64,000 nt of DNA, taken from the NCBI RefSeq assembly GCF_002002925.1, contig NZ_CP019511.1:1054001-1118000 (forward strand). The letters run 5' to 3'. Made by a program: the position numbers and the translations under genes. Within the stretch, counting starts at the first letter, position 1; the number at the start of each line of letters is the position of its first letter. This stretch comes from Sphingomonas sp. LM7 (GTDB lineage Bacteria; Pseudomonadota; Alphaproteobacteria; Sphingomonadales; Sphingomonadaceae). Positions 45,637-54,475 of the stretch are shown here, piece by piece. Under the pieces are notes generated by a model. The model saw nothing but the letters and a program-made list of their open reading frames with translations, did not search any database and was not told where the DNA came from.

Positions 45637-46709
45637 CACGGCCTCCCCAGCCCGGCGCGCTCGCACCGGAATTCGCTGCGCATGCCCATCGCCTGATCGA
45701 AGCGGTGGGTCACCGCAGTCGCGCGATAGTCGCCGTCGAACAGCTTCCCCAGCCCAGTCAGCGCCAATGTCGCGCCGACCCGCAGCGCCGCCTTGGTCTC
45801 GGCGACGCCCTCGCCGGTAACGAAGCGCCGCGCCATATGGCGGAAGCTCGCCTCGGCAACCGCGCGCGCCTCGGCATCGTCGCGCGGCAGCGCGTGGGCA
45901 ATCGTATCGACGCGCTCGCCGAACGCCGACTTCAGGATCTTGGCGCCGCTGTCGGTCGAGCCGGTCTCGCCCGAGACCGCAGCATCGGTAGCCTTGTGGG
46001 TCGCGACCTTCTTGTCGGCGACGTTCCACCCGCTCGCGACTACCGCGGTGCGCTGGCTCGCCAGATCGGCCTCGACATGGAATTCCCGAAGCGACCCCGC
46101 CCAGCGCAACGCGACCTTCTCGGCCGGCCGCAGCTTGGCGAGATGCAGCTCGGTGCCCTGCACCCAGACCAGCGCATCCTCGCGCCGCGCGAGATCATGG
46201 AGCAGCGCGAGATCGCTCTGATTGACCTGCGCGATGCAAACCTGGCTCGCCCCGGTCAGGTCGATCTTGGGCGTAAGCCCATGTTCCGACGCGATCTTCT
46301 TCGCGACATCGGCGATCGTCGCGCGCTCGAAGGTGCGCGAGCGCCGCGTCATGCGCAGATCCTGCAGCCGGTCCTCGATCAGCACTCCGATCGTCGGCGG
46401 CGCGCCATCGGCATAGTCGGCCGTGACCGCGCTGATCCTGCCTTCGAACAGCAGGTCGTCGCCCAGCTTGACCTTTACCGGCTTGCCGAACTCGATCGTC
46501 TTGCGATCGAAATGCTGGAAGCCCGGCGTGTCGCCGCCGCCCCAATTGCCGAACACCAATTCGGCGCGCGCCATCCCCTCGACGCTGTCGACGAGCTCCA
46601 TCGTCATCAGCGCGGATTCGAGCTTGTCGACCCGCGTCCCGTCGATCTCGATCGTCGGGCGCGCCGGCCGCATCGGCAGCGGCGTGACGTTGGAGGCGGT
46701 TGCCGGCAT
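45636..46709 (-). CDS. Spike hub, gp27/gpD-like half (late control D family)
   Basis: 357 residues. RPTIEIDGTRVDKLESALMT, AELVFGNWGGGD, VKLGDDLLFEGRISAVTADY and QSDLALLHDLARREDALVWV are the phage late-control-D/gp27 pattern that forms the hub linking tube and spike. The C-terminal GDYRATAVTHRFDQAMGMRS closes the fold. It is coupled by TGATG to both the Afp6-like gene before and the needle gene after it. Confidence 0.9.
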   Translation of the reverse strand: MPATASNVTPLPMRPARPTIEIDGTRVDKLESALMTMELVDSVEGMARAELVFGNWGGGDTPGFQHFDRKTIEFGKPVKVKLGDDLLFEGRISAVTADYADGAPPTIGVLIEDRLQDLRMTRRSRTFERATIADVAKKIASEHGLTPKIDLTGASQVCIAQVNQSDLALLHDLARREDALVWVQGTELHLAKLRPAEKVALRWAGSLREFHVEADLASQRTAVVASGWNVADKKVATHKATDAAVSGETGSTDSGAKILKSAFGERVDTIAHALPRDDAEARAVAEASFRHMARRFVTGEGVAETKAALRVGATLALTGLGKLFDGDYRATAVTHRFDQAMGMRSEFRCERAGLGRP

Positions 46710-46870
46710 CAGTGTGCCCTCAGCCGTGCGTGGCGCGTGGCGATGCGGCGCAGCGGCGGTCGCAGCTGGAAGACCTCGATCTTCTGGGGCGCCCCATCGC
46801 CGGCCGCCTTGTCGTCCTTCTCCTGCCCTGGCGCGGAGACCGCTTCGAATTCGTTGATGACGACCGCCAT
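46709..46870 (-). CDS. Afp6-like miniprotein
   Basis: 53 residues: MAVVINEFEAVSAPGQE, an acidic middle, then a strongly basic tail (LRPPLRRIATRHARLRAH). Size, sequence style and position between the LysM protein and the spike match the tiny Afp6/Pvc6-type conserved eCIS protein. The ATG at 46870 follows GAGGAACAGGCA; the gap to the previous gene is ten bases. Too short for fold inference; role in baseplate assembly is assumed from conservation. Confidence 0.75.
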   Translation of the reverse strand: MAVVINEFEAVSAPGQEKDDKAAGDGAPQKIEVFQLRPPLRRIATRHARLRAH

Positions 46871-46880
46871 TGCCTGTTCC

Positions 46881-47654
46881 TCAATTGATCTTGATCGACG
46901 CGCTCGCCGAGAATTTCGGCGGCGTGATCGAAGGCGGCTGGATGTTGGCGCCCGCGGAGAAACCGATCCCCACGCCCGCCCCGGCATGCACGTCGATCAG
47001 CTGGCCGGGGGAAAGCCGCAGCGGATCCTCGATGCCGTTGGCGGAGGCCATGCCCTTCCAGTCGGACTTGCCGTTCTTCGCCGCCATGCTCTGCGCGGTG
47101 TCGCCCTGCTTGGCCTGCGACATCGGCTTCTGCCCCGGCGACGAAGGCACCTTGCCGTCGCCCTTGAACTCGGCAGTGAGGATCTTCTGCTGCCCTAGCG
47201 TCAGCGTGATCTGCGCGCGCAGCGGCTTGCCGTCGGGCGAGAAGTACTCGAGACTCTCTTCCAGCCCCTCGACGATCCCGTCGAACAGGAACGATCCCCA
47301 GACGAAGCGCGTCGCCGGCGGCACCATTTTCTTGGCGTCAGCCTTGTCGGGGGTCGGCGTCATGAAGAAGATCACCTTCTGGGTCAGCCGCCGCACGTCG
47401 TCGACGGCGTCCTCCATCATCGCCGTGACGTCGAACCACAAGGTCAGCGCCAGCTTGGTCGTACCCGCCCCGACGAACTGCCGCCCGGTATTCCCCGCCG
47501 CCTGATCGCCGCCCTGCGGCTGGACCAGCTGGTTGGCGAAGGTCACCTTAAGGGTCTCGGGATTGAACTGGACGCTGACCTTCTGCCCGCCCGGCTTCTC
47601 GTTCTTGAAGTCGTCGTCGAGCTGGATCAGCTGGGCTTTGGCGAGCTCGGTCAT
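46881..47654 (-). CDS. CIS tube-adaptor/LysM baseplate protein (Afp7-like)
   Basis: 257 residues. The N-terminal CIS_tube domain (VSVQFNPETLKVTFANQLVQ, TKLALTLWFDVTAMMEDAVD, VRRLTQKVIFFMTPTPDK, FVWGSFLFDGIVEGLEESLE) leads to a LysM-like module (QAKQGDTAQSMAAKNGKSDW, ASANGIEDPLRLSPGQLIDV), and a short beta tail. Homologues (gp53/Afp7) glue the tube to the hub, the LysM here serving protein contacts rather than peptidoglycan binding. It overlaps the second tube gene by four bases. Confidence 0.9.
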   Translation of the reverse strand: MTELAKAQLIQLDDDFKNEKPGGQKVSVQFNPETLKVTFANQLVQPQGGDQAAGNTGRQFVGAGTTKLALTLWFDVTAMMEDAVDDVRRLTQKVIFFMTPTPDKADAKKMVPPATRFVWGSFLFDGIVEGLEESLEYFSPDGKPLRAQITLTLGQQKILTAEFKGDGKVPSSPGQKPMSQAKQGDTAQSMAAKNGKSDWKGMASANGIEDPLRLSPGQLIDVHAGAGVGIGFSAGANIQPPSITPPKFSASASIKIN

Positions 47655-48124
47655 GCCGCTGCCTTTCCGGGCACGAATTTGAGCGTCTCATAGGCGATCT
47701 GCAGTTCCTCGATCGCCACTGCGGCGCCGGTCGAGCTCAGCGTCGGCGCCTTCATCTTGATCGGCACGCAGCGCGAAAGCTGGAAGCGCGCACGTTCACT
47801 GCCATCGGGCCCGAGGATCACCACTTCGGCGTCGGCGCGCAGCCGCGGATCGGCAACCGAATCCTCGAACCATTTCCACAGGTCGAAATTCTCGGTCATG
47901 CCGCGCTTGAGCGTTAGGTTGGCATAGGCCACCGCACCGTTGACGCGGATCGCGCGATTGTTGGCGCCGCCCTCCTTGATGGTCTTGACGTCCATCGTCA
48001 TCTCGAGCCCATCGACGTCCGAGAACGCCGCCTCGACCAGCGGCTTGCCTTCGCCCGCGCGGTGGATCTCGACGGCAAAGTTGAACGCGAGAAAGGGATA
48101 GGGCCGCGGCTTGCTGTCGGGCAT
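47651..48124 (-). CDS. Second tail tube protein (Afp5-like)
   Basis: 157 residues; phage T4 gp19-like tube fold. Motifs: YPFLAFNFAVEIHRAGEGKP, AAFSDVDGLEMTMDVKTIKE, LTLKRGMTENFDLWKWFEDS, and VAIEELQIAYETLKF. It differs clearly from the other tube protein (50314-50766) and follows the second sheath by one base, suggesting a tube-initiator or adaptor next to the baseplate, as Afp5 is relative to Afp1. ATG at 48124. Confidence 0.9.
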   Translation of the reverse strand: MPDSKPRPYPFLAFNFAVEIHRAGEGKPLVEAAFSDVDGLEMTMDVKTIKEGGANNRAIRVNGAVAYANLTLKRGMTENFDLWKWFEDSVADPRLRADAEVVILGPDGSERARFQLSRCVPIKMKAPTLSSTGAAVAIEELQIAYETLKFVPGKAAA

Positions 48125-48125
48125 G

Positions 48126-50309
48126 TCAGCGCTCCTCCGCGACGGTGAACCGCTCGCCAGCCTGGGCGAGTACCAACGTGAGGAAGCGCAGGGGCTGTGC
48201 CGGTGCGACGGCGATCTCGACCACAAGCCGGCCGTTCATCCGATCGCTCTCAGTCGCATCCACGACGAGGCGATAGCTGTCGTCCTTGCCCTTGCCGGCA
48301 AAGGCGCCGCGGCGGACCATGTCGTCGAGCATATGGCCGAAGCTGCGCTCGATGGCGCGACGGGTGACGTCGCCATTGGGCTCGAACACGAACGGCGCAC
48401 CGCGGCGGACGCAGACCCGGCGGATCAGGTTCATCAGCCGACGAACGTTGATTTCCCCCCAGTCATATTCGCTCGACAGCGTCATCGCGTCGCTCGCCAC
48501 GAAGCCGGTTGGCGCGCGGCGCATCAGATTGACCCGGGCACGGGCAAAATCCTCGCGGTCGCGATCGCGGACGACGGGTGAGAGCGCGACGACATCCTCG
48601 ATCGGGATATTGGCGGGCGCCAGCCATACCCCGCGCTGGCGGGCGCGGCGCGCAAAGGTGCCGGCGACGGCGCCTTCGGGCGGCACGACGAGCCAGTCGG
48701 GATCGACGTCGCTGCCCACAGGCGAGGCGATCCACGGGTGATAGAGTGCGGCATGACTGAGCGCGCGGGCTTCGTTCTGCGGCAGCCTTGCCGAAAGCGT
48801 TGCGACATGCTGGGCGGCATCGCATGCGCGATAGTGCCGCGGCAGCGAGAGCAAGGCGAACTGGTCACCGATCGCCGCGCAGGCGCGGAGCAGCCCAATC
48901 CGGACCTTGAGCAGCGGCTCGGGATCGTAATCGGCGTCGCGCACGGCTTGCCATGCGCTGTCCTGGACGAGGAAGCCGGTGACCGAAGCCATGCTGACAT
49001 TGCCGTCCAGCTCGGCGCGGACACGGTAATAATAGGCGCCTTCGCGGGACACCTGGACGCCATAGGTCAGCGCCTCGCCACGCCAGATCTCCTCGGCGCC
49101 GACGAAATCGGCACGGCCCGCCTCTTCGAGGATGTAGACGGCGCCCGGTTCGGACGCCGACCATTCGAGATCGACGATGCCTGCCGGCTGTGGGCTGTCG
49201 GTCTGAGTGAACACTGGCGCGAGCAACAGGCGCGTACTGCAATCGAGAAAGCGTGTTGCGTCCGGCCTGCCTGTCCCGGGCTCCGCCTCGGGGACCGCGC
49301 ACGATCCAAGATGGTCGCGCCAGTGTGCGGGGATTTCGCCCTGGACATTGGCCGGCGGAACGAGCGTCTCGGGCAGGCGGGGCGCCCAGCCCGGTTGCAC
49401 CGCATCGGGCACGGCGATCATGCTCGGCTCGGCAAAGTCGCCACCGCCCGGAACGGCGAACGCGCCGTGTAAGCCCAGCAGCGGCACTCCGTCGATGTCA
49501 CGCATCCGCGCGGCGGTGTCGCCGAGCGCCGCCACCGACATCGCCGCGAGCGCAGGATCGAGGAAGAGCTCGGCATCGAAGCGCGACAAGCCATCGCGTT
49601 CCAATGGCGTGCGGGTCTCTGCGTCCGCGCCGACCGGCTCGGACCAGAAATCGGTTAGCGCGCCCAGATTCCAGGTCGCAGGAGACCCCGTTGGCGCGAG
49701 CCAGCTACGCGCGCCGGCTACAGATGCTGGATCGGCGTAGAAGCCGTCATCGTCAGCCTGGTTCCACCAACTGTCGGGATCGTCGGGAGAGACGCCAAAC
49801 GGCCCGGCGACCACCCCGACATCGCCTCGCTCGGCGCGCAGCATCAGCCGAAGCACCCCTGCCCTGCGCTCGACCCGCGCCGAAACGCGGACGTCGTCGG
49901 CCCAACTGCCGACGCTGCTCGCCTGCACCCTGGCTCCCGGGATCCCGGCCAGCGTGAAGGTCCGCGCAACGGCGACATTGGCGGTGGAGTTAACGCCGCG
50001 CCAGCGCCGTTCGAGTGCCGCAGTGCGCGCGACCCGGATCACCCAGGCGCGCGTGCCGCCATTGGAGAAGAAGCTTCGCACGCTCGGCGCCAGCGCCGCA
50101 GTCACCGGCGTCTCGCCATGCGCGAGCACGACATCGCCGCCGAACACCGCCGCATAGGCCGCGACGCTGTCGATCGCGACGGGCCGATGCGTCGGTCCGC
50201 GCTCGGCAAAGCCGACGAACAACGCCACGTCCATCCGCGGCAGCGCATCGGGATGCGCCGGCAGCGGGACGTCTACGGCGATGCCGGGAAGGAGGCGACG
50301 CGGGTACAA
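48126..50309 (-). CDS. Second tail sheath protein (large variant)
   Basis: 727 residues. YPRRLLPGIAVDVPLPAH, ALFVGFAERGPTHRPVAIDS, FFSNGGTRAWVIRVAR open the sheath domain; the C-terminal segment FVFEPNGDVTRRAIERSFGH and PLRFLTLVLAQAGERF match sheath C-terminal insertion domains. It is about 90 residues longer than the first sheath owing to an inserted Fn3-like beta region (EWSASEPGAVYILEEAGRAD, YYYRVRAELDGNVS). Several sheath isoforms per particle is normal for Afp/PVC. Probably the baseplate-proximal sheath. Confidence 0.88.
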   Translation of the reverse strand: MYPRRLLPGIAVDVPLPAHPDALPRMDVALFVGFAERGPTHRPVAIDSVAAYAAVFGGDVVLAHGETPVTAALAPSVRSFFSNGGTRAWVIRVARTAALERRWRGVNSTANVAVARTFTLAGIPGARVQASSVGSWADDVRVSARVERRAGVLRLMLRAERGDVGVVAGPFGVSPDDPDSWWNQADDDGFYADPASVAGARSWLAPTGSPATWNLGALTDFWSEPVGADAETRTPLERDGLSRFDAELFLDPALAAMSVAALGDTAARMRDIDGVPLLGLHGAFAVPGGGDFAEPSMIAVPDAVQPGWAPRLPETLVPPANVQGEIPAHWRDHLGSCAVPEAEPGTGRPDATRFLDCSTRLLLAPVFTQTDSPQPAGIVDLEWSASEPGAVYILEEAGRADFVGAEEIWRGEALTYGVQVSREGAYYYRVRAELDGNVSMASVTGFLVQDSAWQAVRDADYDPEPLLKVRIGLLRACAAIGDQFALLSLPRHYRACDAAQHVATLSARLPQNEARALSHAALYHPWIASPVGSDVDPDWLVVPPEGAVAGTFARRARQRGVWLAPANIPIEDVVALSPVVRDRDREDFARARVNLMRRAPTGFVASDAMTLSSEYDWGEINVRRLMNLIRRVCVRRGAPFVFEPNGDVTRRAIERSFGHMLDDMVRRGAFAGKGKDDSYRLVVDATESDRMNGRLVVEIAVAPAQPLRFLTLVLAQAGERFTVAEER

Positions 50310-50313
50310 GGGC

Positions 50314-50766
50314 TCACTCCATCTCGAGCCGCTCGTAGGCGAGCACCATTTCTTCCATCGCCACGTCGGTGCCCTTTGCGTTGAACGGCCCCATCGTCGA
50401 TTTGATGATCCGCGCGCGAAGCAGCTTCCAGGTGACTACGGCCTGGCTGTGGTCCTCGTTCTGCAGGGTGACCTTGACCGTGCGGAGGGCATTCTGGTTG
50501 CCATTCCGGATGTCGTCGAGCCACTGGTAGAGGTTGAGCGATCCGATCACGCCACGTTTCATCGTGACGTCGGTCGACTTGTTCATGCCGGTGATCTTCA
50601 TCACCGAATTTTCCTTGGAATTGCCCGTTCGGTACTCCGAGACGGTGACTTCCATGCCGATGCCGGACAGCTCCTGGAAACCGGCGGCCGGCCCCTCGGT
50701 ATTGCCGTCGCCGATATCGACGAGAAAGTTGAATTGAACGTACGGACGATCGCGCAGGACGGCCAT
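50314..50766 (-). CDS. Major tail tube protein (Afp1-like)
   Basis: 150 residues; the inner tube that carries cargo. RPYVQFNFLVDIGDGNTEGP, AGFQELSGIGMEVTVSEYRT, TDVTMKRGVIGSLNLYQWLD, VTWKLLRARIIKSTMGPF and EEMVLAYERLEME are the eCIS/T4-gp19-like signature. A strong GAGGAG ribosome-binding site precedes the ATG at 50766, fitting a highly made subunit. Gap to the sheath is eleven bases. Confidence 0.93.
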   Translation of the reverse strand: MAVLRDRPYVQFNFLVDIGDGNTEGPAAGFQELSGIGMEVTVSEYRTGNSKENSVMKITGMNKSTDVTMKRGVIGSLNLYQWLDDIRNGNQNALRTVKVTLQNEDHSQAVVTWKLLRARIIKSTMGPFNAKGTDVAMEEMVLAYERLEME

Positions 50767-50777
50767 GATGAGTCTCC

Positions 50778-52688
50778 TCAGATCTTGCGGTCGGCCGTCC
50801 ACTGGCCGATGCGGAAGATGACGAATTCGGCGGGACGCAGCGGCGCGACGCCGACCAGGCAGACCAGCCGCCCGTTATCGAGGTCGTTCTGCGACATGGT
50901 CGAGCGGTCGCACTTCACGAAGAACGACTTGTCCGGCTTGTCGCCGAGCAAGGCGCCGTTCTGCCACTCGTTGAGCAGGAAATCCTGGATCGTCGAGCGG
51001 ACGTTCGCCCACAGGCGCTCGCCATTGGGCTCGAACACCGCCCATTGCGTGCCCTTGTCGATCGAGCGCTCGAGATAGGCGAAGTAGCGTCGCAGGTTGA
51101 CGTACTTCCACTCGGGATCGCTCGACATCGTCCGCGCGCCCCACAGCCGCATGCCGCGGCCCTCGAAGAAGCGGAAGCAGTTGATCCCTTCCGGGTTCAG
51201 CACTTCCTGATGCGCCTTGTTGAGCATCGTTTCGAAGCCGATCGCCAGGGTGACGACTTCGTTGGCGGGCGCCTTGTACACTGCGCGATTGGTGTCGTTG
51301 CGGGCATAGATGCCGGCGACGAAGCCGCAGGGCGGGTAATGGTTCTCCTGCCCCGTCAGCGGATCGAGGATCCGCACCCACGGATAATAGAAGGCGGCGT
51401 GGCTTGAATCGTAGAGTGCCCTGAGCGCGCGCACTTCGGAGATCGTCTGGCCCTTGGCGCTGTCGACCACCGCGATCCGGTATTTCATCCGCTCGGCATG
51501 GCCTATGAGATTGGCGACGATCGCCCGCGAGCGCGGGGTATCGGTCACCATTCCGCCCGGCGCGCAGACGATCGAGATATCCTCGAGCGCTTCGAACGCG
51601 ACCAGCCCACTCGAACGGTTGGTGATGACGTTGGTCTCGCCGGCATAGGCGACCGGCAGTGGCGTCGCGCCGTCATTGCCACCCGTCAGCCGGACGACAA
51701 CGCTGCGCTTGGTGCTGCTGCTCTCTGCGTCGAGCAAGACGCTGTCGAGGAGATCGGGTGGCGAAGTGGTGATGTCGAGATCGTGAAGGTCGCGCAGATC
51801 ATCGAGCACGTCGAGGCCGTGGCTGGCGAACTGGCCGATCACGATCGGAATGGTGCGCGCGCGCGACAGGCTGGCGGGACTTTCGGCGAAATAGGCGAAC
51901 AGCGAATCCGGTGCGCCGCCGCGTTCGTGGAACGGATCGAGCGGCAGCTCGGCGGCGACGAAGGTCGGCAAGTCACCGGTCACCGGCTCGACGATCACCG
52001 TGACGGTCAGCACCCGGACGTCGAGTGGATCGGCCAGCGGATCGGAGGGCGCCGGAAACAGCGGCGCGAGTTCGGTCGCGGTATCGAGATCATCGTCGCC
52101 GTCGCCAAGCTTCCAGACGCGGTTGAGCTCGTCCCATAGCAGCAGGCGGAAGCCGTTGACCGGCGCGCCGACCCAGACGACGTCGCGGTTAGCCGTCCCT
52201 TTCAGCGAGACGCTGTCGTCGGGATTGCGCGCCAGCCGGTTCTGGCCGAGCGAAAGGATGAAGGTGACGCGGGCGTCGCCGGCACGGCCGGGGAAGCGCG
52301 CGCGGACCGCGAAGTCTAGCCGGTCGGCCGGTGAGCCACCGTCGATGTCGGCGGTGTCGGCGCGCGAATAGCCGTCCAGCGCAGCGTTGGTGACCGGAGT
52401 GAAGGCGCGGGCGACATAGGCACGCTTGCCGCCTTCCTCGAAGAACGCGCGGACGGCGTTCCACATGTAATTGTCGCTCTCGCCGCCGTCCGAGAATTCG
52501 AGCTTGGCCTTGCCGCCATAGGCACGTTCGAATTCGACGAGGCTGGTGACGATCTCCGGCTCGATATCGACCGGCCCATAACGCGTCGCGCCGACAAAGC
52601 CGGTGGTAGTCGTGGAAACGCCTTCGATCGACTTCGCGCGGAAGGAGACTTCCTCCACGAACACGCCAGGCGCGAGATATTCGGGCAT
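50778..52688 (-). CDS. Major tail sheath protein (Afp2-like)
   Basis: 636 residues. PEYLAPGVFVEEVSFRAKSI, EGVSTTTTGFVGATRYGPVD and the C-terminal SVIEHWLDW-equivalent (EPNGERLWANVRSTIQDFLL, FVKCDRSTMSQNDLDNGRLV, GVAPLRPAEFVIFRIGQWTA) are the standard sheath signatures. This contracts to drive the tube. The ATG at 52688 is chosen over the open frame to 52835 because AAGGAG lies seven bases upstream. The strong ribosome-binding site suits the most abundant subunit. Confidence 0.95.
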   Translation of the reverse strand: MPEYLAPGVFVEEVSFRAKSIEGVSTTTTGFVGATRYGPVDIEPEIVTSLVEFERAYGGKAKLEFSDGGESDNYMWNAVRAFFEEGGKRAYVARAFTPVTNAALDGYSRADTADIDGGSPADRLDFAVRARFPGRAGDARVTFILSLGQNRLARNPDDSVSLKGTANRDVVWVGAPVNGFRLLLWDELNRVWKLGDGDDDLDTATELAPLFPAPSDPLADPLDVRVLTVTVIVEPVTGDLPTFVAAELPLDPFHERGGAPDSLFAYFAESPASLSRARTIPIVIGQFASHGLDVLDDLRDLHDLDITTSPPDLLDSVLLDAESSSTKRSVVVRLTGGNDGATPLPVAYAGETNVITNRSSGLVAFEALEDISIVCAPGGMVTDTPRSRAIVANLIGHAERMKYRIAVVDSAKGQTISEVRALRALYDSSHAAFYYPWVRILDPLTGQENHYPPCGFVAGIYARNDTNRAVYKAPANEVVTLAIGFETMLNKAHQEVLNPEGINCFRFFEGRGMRLWGARTMSSDPEWKYVNLRRYFAYLERSIDKGTQWAVFEPNGERLWANVRSTIQDFLLNEWQNGALLGDKPDKSFFVKCDRSTMSQNDLDNGRLVCLVGVAPLRPAEFVIFRIGQWTADRKI

Positions 52689-52707
52689 CACGGTTCTCCT
52701 TGGGTTT

Positions 52708-53589
52708 TCATGACGCCGCCATGACGAGACAGGAGGACGGGCCATCGGGAGTGGAATCGGTGCGCAGCACGAGGCCGCGCCCGAAGCTGAGCAGCTGCGA
52801 GGGCAGCGGCTCGGGCGGCGAAAGCGTGGACGCAAACAGCGTGCGCGGATGATCGAGCTGCGCCATCAGCGCGGCGAATTCGGGCGGCTTTGCGGGATCG
52901 AGCCCGTCCCAATGGGCGGCGACCTCGATCGCCCAGCGGAAATCGGTGATCGCCGGGGGCGAGGTGGCGAGCGAGGCGCGCGGCCGCTCGGGATAGGGGA
53001 AGAACAATACTGCCCTGCCCTGCGCATCAGCCTGGCCGATCGCGCGGACCTCGCCGCCGTGTGACGCCGTGAGCAGTGCCCATGCCGCCGGCCCGCCATC
53101 GTCGCGCAGCAGCTGGCAGCGGATTTCGGCGAGCGGGGCCGGCGCGGTGCGTCCCGCGCTGGAGAAGAGCGGGAGCGCGTCGGGCGAGATCGCCGGCGGG
53201 CTGGCGTCGTTCGCCAGCGGGAGGAGCAGGTCCTGCGGCAAATCGCCCCATCCCGGCCAATCGACGATGCCGCGCTCGGGCAAGTCGATCACGATACGCA
53301 GCGGCAGGAAACGGCCGGCGGGGTCATCGACTTCGACGAGGCACGGCTGGCGCAGCAGCGTCCAGTCCGGGGCATTGGCAAGCGCGTCGTCGGAGAAACC
53401 CGGGAAGCGACGCGCGTACCAGACGCCCTTGCCATTAACGTCGAGCGTCGCGTGGCGCGCCGGATTGCGCATCGAGGTGACGGTGACGCGCAGGCCCTGG
53501 CCGACCACGCCGCCGGTCGCAACGTCGCGGAAACGCAGGCCGATCGGCGCGGGGCGAACGACGCGTTCGAGCTGCTTGACCGCAGTCAC
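52708..53589 (-). CDS. eCIS-associated protein of unknown function
   Basis: 293 residues from the GTG at 53589 (GTGA overlap with the DUF4255 stop). The N-terminal half has a beta-sandwich look (GLRVTVTSMRNPARHATLDV, GKGVWYARRFPGFS) similar to carboxypeptidase-regulatory-like or Ig folds; the middle carries FRWAIEVAAHWDG. Located between the cap protein and the sheath, as is a variable gene in other eCIS loci. It could contribute to tube capping or to the collar. Its function is not known. Confidence 0.7.
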   Translation of the reverse strand: MTAVKQLERVVRPAPIGLRFRDVATGGVVGQGLRVTVTSMRNPARHATLDVNGKGVWYARRFPGFSDDALANAPDWTLLRQPCLVEVDDPAGRFLPLRIVIDLPERGIVDWPGWGDLPQDLLLPLANDASPPAISPDALPLFSSAGRTAPAPLAEIRCQLLRDDGGPAAWALLTASHGGEVRAIGQADAQGRAVLFFPYPERPRASLATSPPAITDFRWAIEVAAHWDGLDPAKPPEFAALMAQLDHPRTLFASTLSPPEPLPSQLLSFGRGLVLRTDSTPDGPSSCLVMAAS

Positions 53590-54170
53590 TGAAGCACGCC
53601 CATGTCGAGCTCGCGCTCGGTGACGATCGGATATTCGTCCAGCCGTTCCTCGCTGTCGAGAAGGAGCATCCGCATCGCATAGGTCGCGGCGGGCGGCATG
53701 TGCTTGATACGGTCCCACAGGGTCAGTTGGTCGGCGATCGCCAGCGGATCGTTGACCATATCGAGCGACTCGGCTTCGGCGAAGATGTCGCTCTCGGCGA
53801 GGAAATGGTTGAGCTCGCTGGCGACCAGCGGGCCCAACTCGTGCATCGCGCGCAGCATCCAGCCAAGCAGCCGCTGCTGGCGCTCGGCATCGTCGGCAAA
53901 GGGCACGATCAGGTAGTAGAGATCGACGGGCAGCGATGCCTTGAACCGCCGGCCATGGATGTCGGTACGCGGGCCGAGCGCGCGCCGCGAGATGTTGGGC
54001 GTGACGCGCCACAGGCAGATCGCCAGCCCCTCCTTCATCGGACTTCCGAAGTCCTTGGGCTGATAGAGTTCGATCGTGAGCGGTCCGCCGAAATCCGCGC
54101 TCGGGAAGCGATCGCGAAGCAGCCCGAGGATCGTCGCGCTGGCAGCGGCGATGGCGCGGTAATTGGCCAT
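53586..54170 (-). CDS. DUF4255/Pvc16 N-terminal-domain protein (cap or tail terminator, Afp16-like)
   Basis: 194 residues. MANYRAIAAASATILGLLRD, LTIELYQPKDFGSPMKEGLA, ICLWRVTPNISRR, LPVDLYYLIVPFADDAERQQ and RLLGWMLRAMHELGPL match DUF4255, the domain of the Afp16/Pvc16 protein that stops tube and sheath polymerisation at the top of the particle (family knowledge). The ATG at 54170 is coupled by TGATG to the preceding small gene. Confidence 0.92.
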   Translation of the reverse strand: MANYRAIAAASATILGLLRDRFPSADFGGPLTIELYQPKDFGSPMKEGLAICLWRVTPNISRRALGPRTDIHGRRFKASLPVDLYYLIVPFADDAERQQRLLGWMLRAMHELGPLVASELNHFLAESDIFAEAESLDMVNDPLAIADQLTLWDRIKHMPPAATYAMRMLLLDSEERLDEYPIVTERELDMGVLQ

Positions 54171-54475
54171 CAGGCGTGCCCTGCCACTTGCAGCACCAGC
54201 GCGGACATCGATGTGCGGTCGAGTTCGACTGCCTGCTGTGCGAGCCGGACGAGACGGCCCTGGCGGCCATCCTCCGAGATCATCAGGATGGCGATGTCGG
54301 GAAGCGCGAAGATTTGCTCGATCGTGTCGCCGGGCGCGGACTGGACGACCAGCAGCTGGGCGCCGCTATCGCGCGCCGCCACCAGCGGATCGCTGCCGGG
54401 CGCGCTGGGCCCCGCGATCAGGGTGCCGCGATCGCCTAGCATCTGCACTACGATCTCACTGAGCATCGTGGGCAT
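54170..54475 (-). CDS. Small first gene of the eCIS operon, unknown function
   Basis: 101 residues from the ATG at 54475. The reading frame stays coding-like for nine codons further up to an ATT at 54502 that follows a much better ribosome-binding site (GGGGGAGG, 54508-54515, five-base spacing), so the true start may be that rare ATT. The product has a helix, a strand-rich core (QLLVVQSAPGDTIEQIFALP, DIAILMISEDGRQG) and a C-terminal helix; no family recognised. Its position first in the operon, before the cap gene, suggests an assembly or regulatory role. Confidence 0.75.
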   Translation of the reverse strand: MPTMLSEIVVQMLGDRGTLIAGPSAPGSDPLVAARDSGAQLLVVQSAPGDTIEQIFALPDIAILMISEDGRQGRLVRLAQQAVELDRTSMSALVLQVAGHA

